DNA from: an uncultured Marinosulfonomonas sp.
GTDB lineage: Bacteria > Pseudomonadota > Alphaproteobacteria > Rhodobacterales > Rhodobacteraceae
DNA length: 18,750 bases
NCBI GenBank assembly: GCA_947311455.1
Contig: CAMZKY010000178.1
Span: 1 to 18,750, forward strand
Direction: 5' to 3'
How positions within the stretch are numbered: the first letter of the stretch is position 1; every line of letters starts with the position of its first letter. Made by a program: the position numbers and the translations under genes. The notes under the pieces were generated by a model. The model was not told the DNA's origin. It saw nothing but the letters and a program-made list of their open reading frames with translations, and searched no databases. Of this stretch, positions 14,398-18,750 are shown piece after piece.

Positions 14398-14457
14398 ATA
14401 CATGGTGTTTAAATGCCACAAAATGTGCAACCAAGAAACAGGATAATATTCCGCGAT

Positions 14458-15495
14458 ATGGAAACTATTTTTGCAATTCCATTTCCGATCATGGTGATCG
14501 GCGCTGACCAGCAGATTTTGGGGATGAATAATTGTGCCTGCGCAATTTTTGGTGCAAATTACCAAGGCCGATTATATTCAAATGTTATTCGGCAGCCATT
14601 ATTACTTGCTGCGATAAACGAGGTTTTTGAATCCGGAGAGCGCCGCGAAGTTCCATTTATTCAATCTTTGGCTAAGCAAGATGTCACGCACCGTGCTGTT
14701 TGTGTTTACAGCGAAAACCAATCGGTTGTGATTAGTTTTTTTGACGATTCATTTCAAGATGAGGTTGAACAATTACGAAGCGAATTTGTTGCCAATGTAA
14801 GCCATGAATTGCGTTCCCCGTTAACAGCGCTGATCGGATTTATTGAAACGATGCGTGGCCAGGAAAAGATTGCCCCTGAAATCCAGGCGCAATTTCTAGG
14901 GATCATGAAGCGAGAAACAGACAGGATGAATCGTTTGATCGAAGATTTGCTGTCATTATCACGTGTGGAAGCCGACGAGCGTATTCGCCCCGCCCAAACG
15001 GTGGAAATCAACACTATCATTTCGGCGGCAATTTCTATTTGTAATGGCTTAACTAAACAATCTAAGAATGAAATATTGTTTTTCCCCGCAGATATTCCCA
15101 AAGAAGCGAAATTGCTTGCCGATGAAGATCAATTACAACAGGTCTTTAATAATCTGATTGAAAATGCGATTAAATATGGTGAAGCGGCAGGCAGGATTGT
15201 TGTGGAAACCCAGTATTTGGCCCATGATCCGGCTTTGCGATCTGCCGCTTTGTCTGTGTGTGTTACCAATCAGGGTGAAGCGATTGAAATGGTGCATATT
15301 CCACGGCTAACGGAACGTTTTTACCGTGTCGATGAAGATCGTTCGCGCAACACGGGTGGAACAGGGCTAGGGCTGGCGATCGTAAAACATATTGTAAATC
15401 GGCACCGCGGGCGCTTGAAAATCAACAGTGATCCGGAACAAGGAAATTCATTTTGTATCTTTTTACCGTTAGAAACAGAACATGACAGATTTTGA
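14458..15495 (+). CDS. phoR: PhoR-type sensor histidine kinase (soluble, no membrane segment)
   Basis: This is the histidine kinase for phosphate-starvation control and is expected to phosphorylate PhoB. With this start it is 345 residues. A PAS domain covers roughly 1-95 (METIFAIPFPIMVIGADQQ), then HisKA with the H-box FVANVSHELRSPLTAL (phospho-His116), the N-box NNLIENAIKYG, and F/G2 regions LTERFYRVDEDRS and GGTGLGLAIVKHIV. The G1 box, normally DxGxGI, reads NQGEAI, so the adenine-contacting Asp is Asn and a Gly is Ala. There are no transmembrane helices, so it is cytoplasmic unless tethered. ATG 14413 would add 15 unconserved residues and would overlap the possible promoter -10. Its end overlaps phoU by 14 bases. 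Confidence 0.88.
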   Translation: METIFAIPFPIMVIGADQQILGMNNCACAIFGANYQGRLYSNVIRQPLLLAAINEVFESGERREVPFIQSLAKQDVTHRAVCVYSENQSVVISFFDDSFQDEVEQLRSEFVANVSHELRSPLTALIGFIETMRGQEKIAPEIQAQFLGIMKRETDRMNRLIEDLLSLSRVEADERIRPAQTVEINTIISAAISICNGLTKQSKNEILFFPADIPKEAKLLADEDQLQQVFNNLIENAIKYGEAAGRIVVETQYLAHDPALRSAALSVCVTNQGEAIEMVHIPRLTERFYRVDEDRSRNTGGTGLGLAIVKHIVNRHRGRLKINSDPEQGNSFCIFLPLETEHDRF

Positions 15496-16168
15496 AATAA
15501 AGACAGAGCTGGTGCAGGCCAAGTTGTTGCAGATGGGCGGTTTGGTTGAAATTGCTATTCGCGATAGCGTGCGTTCTTTAGTAGAACGAGATTGTGAACT
15601 TGCAGCGGTGGTGATGTCACAAGACCAGATCATCGATCAAATGGAGATCGAGATCAATCGTGATGCGACTGGTTTGCTAACCAGCATTCGGGCTGATGAG
15701 CAAGGATTAAATGCAATTCTGGCCCATATCGAAATTAGCGGAAATTTGGAACGCATCGCGGATTATGCAAAAAATCTGGCCAAACGATTAACCGTTTTGG
15801 TGCAGTTGCCTCCTATTAGTGGAGCATCTGGATCTATCAAACGGATGGCACGCGAAGTTGAGTTGATGCTGCGAGATGTACTCGATGCTTATGTGCAAAA
15901 CAATACAGAATTGGCAAGTAATGTGCGCGCCCGTGATCACGATGTTGATCAGATGTATAATGCTCTGTTTCGGGAATTCCTTACGTTTATGATGGAAGAT
16001 CCGCGCAGCATTACGGCATGTATGCACTTGCATTTTATCGCCAAGAATATTGAACGAATGGGGGATCACGTGACAGCAATTGCCGAGCAGATCATTCTTT
16101 TGAACACTGGATATATACCAACTGATGCACGCCCAAAAATAGATTATTTATATGGTGTATCGCAATGA
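15482..16168 (+). CDS. phoU: phosphate signalling regulator PhoU
   Basis: PhoU links the phosphate transporter PstSCAB to PhoR and represses the Pho response when phosphate is plentiful. The 228-residue protein shows the duplicated three-helix PhoU fold. The first repeat carries QDQIIDQMEIEINRDATGLL and HIEISGNLERIADYAKNLAK. The second carries RARDHDVDQMYNALFREFL and HLHFIAKNIERMGDHVTAIAEQI. The ExxxD/ERxGDHxxxIAE motifs bind metal ions in characterised members. It begins inside the 3' end of phoR (14-base overlap) and overlaps phoB by ATGA, so the three genes are translationally linked. No pst genes accompany it here. Confidence 0.95.
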   Translation: MTDFEIKTELVQAKLLQMGGLVEIAIRDSVRSLVERDCELAAVVMSQDQIIDQMEIEINRDATGLLTSIRADEQGLNAILAHIEISGNLERIADYAKNLAKRLTVLVQLPPISGASGSIKRMAREVELMLRDVLDAYVQNNTELASNVRARDHDVDQMYNALFREFLTFMMEDPRSITACMHLHFIAKNIERMGDHVTAIAEQIILLNTGYIPTDARPKIDYLYGVSQ

Positions 16169-16860
16169 AAAATAAAGACAAACTTGTTGTGCTTGTGGTG
16201 GAAGACGAGCCAGCCCAGCTAGAGCTTTTGACCTACAATTTGGAAGCCGCCGGTTTTTTGGTGGATACGGCCTCCGATGGTGAAGATGCTTTGATCAAGG
16301 TGGCAGAAACACCTCCGGACTTAATTTTGCTGGATTGGATGTTGCCTTTGGTGTCCGGTATTGAAATTTGCCGGCGTCTTAAATCAAAATCCAAAACCCG
16401 CGCAATTCCGATTATCATGTTATCTGCGCGCACAGACGAAGTTGATCTGGTGCGCGGATTGGATATGGGCGCAGATGATTACGTTGGAAAACCGTATTCT
16501 GTTGTTGAACTGATTGCGCGGGTGCGCAGCCATCTTAGACGCGTGCGCGCCGAAGCGGTTGGCGGGATCATGGCGTATGAAGATATAGAACTTAATGGTG
16601 AAACACATCAGGTTTCGCGTGCGGGTGTTTGCATTAAACTTGGCCCCACTGAATACCGCCTGCTGGCAACACTATTGGAAAAGCCCGGGCGCGTTTGGTC
16701 ACGTCAACGTTTGCTGGATCGGGTCTGGGGGCAAGATATTTATGTCGAAACACGCACGGTTGATGTGCATGTTGGCCGATTGCGCAAAGCCCTGTGCGCG
16801 CATGGTGGCAACGATCTTGTGCGCACAATTCGTGGATATGGATACGCGCTAGGGGGATAA
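16165..16860 (+). CDS. phoB: phosphate regulon response regulator PhoB
   Basis: An OmpR/PhoB-class transcription factor of 231 residues. The receiver domain has the acidic pair VVEDEPAQ at 11-18, phosphoacceptor Asp57 in DLILLDWMLP, the switch Thr/Ser region IIMLSARTDE, and Lys in VGKPYSVVEL. The C-terminal winged helix has KLGPTEYRLLATLLEKPGRVWSRQRLLDRVWG, followed by RTVDVHVGRLRKAL and RTIRGYGYAL. When phosphorylated it binds PHO boxes; the sequence at 14380-14397 would be a local target. It is the last gene of phoR-phoU-phoB, and a hairpin follows its stop codon. Confidence 0.96.
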   Translation: MKNKDKLVVLVVEDEPAQLELLTYNLEAAGFLVDTASDGEDALIKVAETPPDLILLDWMLPLVSGIEICRRLKSKSKTRAIPIIMLSARTDEVDLVRGLDMGADDYVGKPYSVVELIARVRSHLRRVRAEAVGGIMAYEDIELNGETHQVSRAGVCIKLGPTEYRLLATLLEKPGRVWSRQRLLDRVWGQDIYVETRTVDVHVGRLRKALCAHGGNDLVRTIRGYGYALGG

Positions 16861-16882
16861 GACCCGTAATCAATACGGGCCT
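16860..16882. terminator. hairpin between convergent phoB and grxD
   Basis: CCCGTA (16863-16868) pairs perfectly with TACGGG (16874-16879) around ATCAA, extended by A-T and G-C pairs across one A-C mismatch. It begins at the last base of the phoB stop codon. No real T tract is present, so termination strength is uncertain. Confidence 0.45.
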
Positions 16883-16895
16883 CTAGAGTGTTAGT

Positions 16896-17258
16896 TTAGC
16901 CGTTGGCTTCACGAATTTTATCGGCGGCGTCTTTGCTGAAAGTGATGCCTTCTTTGGTGAACATCTCATCAAGTTCGCCTGACAACGTCATTTCTGTAAC
17001 GATATCACAGCCACCGACAAACTCGCCTTTGATATAAAGCTGTGGAATAGTTGGCCAATCCGAATAGTCCTTGATGCCTTGGCGGATGCCTTCGTCGGCC
17101 AGAACATTCACATCGGTAAATTCAACGCCCATAAAATTCAGCACACCCGCAACGCGCGAGGAAAACCCGCATTGTGGCGCATCTTTGGTGCCTTTCATGA
17201 ACAGAACCACATCATTTGTGGTAACGGTGTCTTTGATTTGTGCATTTGCATCAGTCAT
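16896..17258 (-). CDS. grxD: monothiol glutaredoxin, Grx4/GrxD type
   Basis: A 120-residue CGFS-type glutaredoxin. These proteins bind a [2Fe-2S] cluster as a glutathione-ligated dimer, or as a heterodimer with BolA, and act in Fe-S cluster delivery and iron sensing rather than in disulfide reduction. The active site is APQCGFSSR with Cys30. The glutathione-binding elements WPTIPQLYIKGEFVGGCDI (TIPQ with cis-Pro, then GGCD) and the preceding FMKGTKD are intact. AGGAGA precedes the ATG, which overlaps the stop of the upstream membrane-protein gene (ATGA). It is the last gene of bolA-orf-grxD. Confidence 0.96.
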   Translation of the reverse strand: MTDANAQIKDTVTTNDVVLFMKGTKDAPQCGFSSRVAGVLNFMGVEFTDVNVLADEGIRQGIKDYSDWPTIPQLYIKGEFVGGCDIVTEMTLSGELDEMFTKEGITFSKDAADKIREANG

Positions 17259-17578
17259 TTTATGTCTCCTTGCCCTTTAGGGGCGGGTTTGATTTTGTGT
17301 TTGCGGGTCTGGCGTGTCCAGAACCCTGTTTCTCGGGCGCCCAAAGCGGCGGCGGATTTGTTGCCCCGTTCCGACAGGCGGATCACATCCATGTCGATCG
17401 CTTCCATACCCAATTCGGGCTTGTCGGGGTTGGCCAGATCATCGTCTTTGTGCAACTGGTTATAGAATTTTTCCACAAAGGTTTTTTTCGGGCGGTTGCG
17501 TTTGAGAAAGGCCTCGAAGGCTGCGGCTATACCGATCAAGGCACCAAGGCCAAGAAGGATCATTTGCCAGAGCGCCAT
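17255..17578 (-). CDS. small membrane-anchored protein between bolA and grxD
   Basis: I do not recognise a named family. The 107-residue protein has one N-terminal hydrophobic helix (about residues 4-24, LWQMILLGLGALIGIAAAFE). A basic stretch (LKRNRPKK) then suggests an N-out, C-in anchor with about 80 cytoplasmic residues. The cytoplasmic part is polar, with MEAIDMDVIRLSERGNKSAAAL and a strongly basic tail. It has no Cys or His cluster to suggest metal binding. The ATG abuts the bolA stop codon directly, and its own stop overlaps the grxD start, so it is translationally locked between two genes of the BolA-Grx4 pair. A supporting role in iron-sulfur or iron control is inference from position only. 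Confidence 0.8.
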   Translation of the reverse strand: MALWQMILLGLGALIGIAAAFEAFLKRNRPKKTFVEKFYNQLHKDDDLANPDKPELGMEAIDMDVIRLSERGNKSAAALGARETGFWTRQTRKHKIKPAPKGQGDIK

Positions 17579-17821
17579 TTACTCGGGGGCCTTGGTGGTT
17601 AGGGCCAAGGCGTGCAAATCGCCCGATGGCCCGTCCATTTTACCCTTAAGGGTGGCATAAACCGCGCGTTGCTGTTGCACGCGGTTTTTATTACGGAAGC
17701 TTTCGTCGATGACTTCGGCGGCCCAATGATTGCCGTCGCCGGCCAGATCGGTGATGGTGATTTTCGCATCAGGGAAGTCGGCGCGGATCAGGGCTTCGAT
17801 TTCGTGGGCTTGCATGGCCAT
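17579..17821 (-). CDS. BolA family protein
   Basis: An 80-residue BolA-like protein, a class II KH-like fold that pairs with CGFS glutaredoxins to hold or sense [2Fe-2S] clusters. Residues run MAMQAHEIEALIRADFPDAK, then DGNHWAAEVIDESF, NRVQQQRAVYATLKGKM and DLHALALTTKAPE. The invariant C-terminal His in LHALALTT, the usual cluster ligand, is present. I use ATG 17821, preceded by AAGGA; a TTG at 17848 would add nine residues that lie over that ribosome binding site. The gene sits 155 bases downstream of purL on the same strand and directly upstream of the small membrane protein and grxD. The BolA/Grx4 partnership makes this operon functionally coherent. Confidence 0.92.
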   Translation of the reverse strand: MAMQAHEIEALIRADFPDAKITITDLAGDGNHWAAEVIDESFRNKNRVQQQRAVYATLKGKMDGPSGDLHALALTTKAPE

Positions 17822-17930
17822 AGGGAAGAATTCCTTTTTCTGTTTCAAACTATTTAAGTCGGGATTAGGTTTGGTTCAAGGGGATAGGCCTTGAAAGATT
17901 AAGAATCGTTCTAAATGCCGCAATCGGGTT

Positions 17931-17952
17931 TGCCTTCGGCGAAGGTATTTTT
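17931..17952 (+). repeat. hairpin plus T-run element between bolA and purL
   Basis: TGCCTTC (17931-17937) pairs with GAAGGTA (17941-17947) around GGC, and TTTTT follows at 17948-17952, then GACAAGAAGAAA. It has the shape of an intrinsic terminator on the plus strand, but both flanking genes are on the minus strand. I recall near-identical intergenic hairpins (CTCCGGCGGAG-type followed by TATTTT and an AAGAxGAA tail) scattered through Rhodobacterales genomes, so this may be a dispersed repeat. A weak stem for purL termination (AGGC-GTC-GCCT, 17967-17977, with a T-rich minus-strand tail) overlaps the purL stop codon. Confidence 0.4.
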
Positions 17953-17976
17953 GACAAGAAGAAAAGAGGCGTCGCC

Positions 17977-18750
17977 TTAGCCGATGGTGGTGTGAAAGCT
18001 ATTTTGGAAAAGTTCGGTTAAATCACCAAGTCCGGCGCTGCTTTGGCCAAATTGCACCAGATCACCGGTAAACCGGCCCACGGTTTCGATCCCGACACAG
18101 GCCGACGCGGCGGCGATCATCAGGGCTTCGGCCTGATCAAAATTACATGCCACCAGATAGCGCGCCTGATCCTCGCCAAACAAGGTGGCTGTATCGGAGG
18201 AGTCAAGACAGACACCAACACCGCCCGCTTGGGCCATTTCGAACGCGGCCAAGGCAAGGCCACCATCGGCAAGATCGGTCACGGCTTTGATCAAATCACG
18301 GTTGGCGCGGATGAACTGGCCGTTTCGACGCTCGGCCTCAAGATCAACATGGGGGGCGTCGCCATCGGTGCGATTGAAAACCTCATGCAGCAGGGCGGAT
18401 TGGCCAAGGTGGCCTTCGGTTTTGCCGACCAGCAGGGCCACATGGCCGTCGCGCGCTGTGCCGTGGATCAGATCATCCATGGATTTCAGCAGGCCAACCG
18501 CGCCGATGGTGGGGGTAGGCAGGATGCCTGTGCCGTCTGTTTCATTATAAAGCGAAACATTGCCGGAAACGATGGGCATATCAAGCGCCGACACAGCCTC
18601 GGAAATACCTTTGATCGCGCCCACGAACTGGCCCATGATTTCGGGCTTTTCGGGATTGCCGAAATTCATGTTGTCTGTGGTGGCTAGGGGATGTGCGCCC
18701 ACGGCGGAAAGATTGCGGTAAGCTTCGGCAACGGCCTGTTTGCCGCCCTC
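17977..18750 (-). CDS. purL: phosphoribosylformylglycinamidine synthase II, C-terminal part (runs off the right edge)
   Basis: PurL converts formylglycinamide ribonucleotide, glutamine and ATP to formylglycinamidine ribonucleotide in purine synthesis. The frame is open to the window edge, so 257 C-terminal residues plus the stop are seen, about a third of the roughly 720-residue small PurL form that works with PurS and PurQ. Visible family motifs are GGKQAVAEAYRNLSAVGA, LATTDNMNFGNPEKPEIMGQ, SGNVSLYNETDG, PTPTIGAVGLL and TDLADGGLALAAFEMA. The GTG at 18700-18702 is internal and not a start. The next gene on the same strand is bolA, 155 bases on. Confidence 0.95.
   Translation of the reverse strand, partial: EGGKQAVAEAYRNLSAVGAHPLATTDNMNFGNPEKPEIMGQFVGAIKGISEAVSALDMPIVSGNVSLYNETDGTGILPTPTIGAVGLLKSMDDLIHGTARDGHVALLVGKTEGHLGQSALLHEVFNRTDGDAPHVDLEAERRNGQFIRANRDLIKAVTDLADGGLALAAFEMAQAGGVGVCLDSSDTATLFGEDQARYLVACNFDQAEALMIAAASACVGIETVGRFTGDLVQFGQSSAGLGDLTELFQNSFHTTIG

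Noticed and set aside
17822..17848. TTG start extending BolA by nine residues
   Set aside because: The extension covers the AAGGA ribosome binding site of the ATG at 17821 and has no family counterpart.
18043..18687. 214-codon plus-strand open frame
   Set aside because: Antisense to purL, whose conserved motifs are unmistakable.
1..18750. CRISPR arrays, tRNA/rRNA genes, prophage, toxin-antitoxin or defence genes
   Set aside because: I saw no regularly spaced repeats, no tRNA-like cloverleaf with anticodon arms, and no recognisable phage or defence proteins on either strand.

Overview
The window looks like a chromosomal segment of an alphaproteobacterium, most likely a marine Rhodobacterales (Roseobacter-type) with a moderate GC content. 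The evidence is the set of families present: a class II (plant-type) DAHP synthase, a PAS_5-type alphaproteobacterial PAS protein, a HmrR/CueR-like copper regulator, a small PurL, and a purL-bolA-orf-grxD cluster. Genus assignment is inference from protein flavour only; no rRNA or tRNA gene is present.

Layout. (1) 1-159: the N-terminal end of an alpha/beta hydrolase (minus). (2) 160-1175: about 1 kb with no intact gene. It holds a decayed DUF2269-like membrane-protein tail with an in-frame stop, abutting a degenerate ISAs1-family transposase remnant, then a strong terminator with no gene in front of it. (3) 1176-1745: a CMD/AhpD-fold protein (plus), converging by a 20-bp overlap on a minus-strand operon read yicC - gmk - gamma-carbonic-anhydrase-like - MobA-like nucleotidyltransferase (4435 down to 1726). 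(4) 4591-5280: a PAS_5-type protein (plus), ending at a hairpin shared with the convergent aroG/class II DAHP synthase (5322-6689, minus). (5) 6861-7859: a GlxA-type regulator, divergent from aroG and directly upstream of a branched-chain-amino-acid-type ABC transporter operon livK-livG-livF-orf-livH-livM (7973-13441). (6) 13576-13971: a CueR/HmrR-type copper regulator with a copper-MerR box right at its start codon. (7) 13987-14349: a receiver-like orphan protein (minus), divergent from phoR-phoU-phoB (14458-16860), a phosphate-control cluster that lacks the usual pst genes. (8) Minus-strand cluster purL (partial at the right edge) - bolA - small membrane protein - grxD (18750 down to 16896).

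How it works together. Most genes are housekeeping: nucleotide metabolism (gmk, purL), RNA turnover (yicC), entry to aromatic amino acid synthesis (aroG), uptake of an amino acid or similar small organic substrate (liv operon), phosphate-starvation control (phoR/phoU/phoB), copper sensing (cueR) and iron-sulfur/iron control (bolA, grxD).

I see no CRISPR array, prophage, defence island or biosynthetic cluster, and I do not think the window holds a large undescribed system. The items most worth checking are small: an exported protein embedded in the liv operon, a membrane protein between bolA and grxD, the receiver-like orphan beside phoR, the altered ATP-binding G1 box of PhoR, several operator-like dyads, and the remodelled left end.
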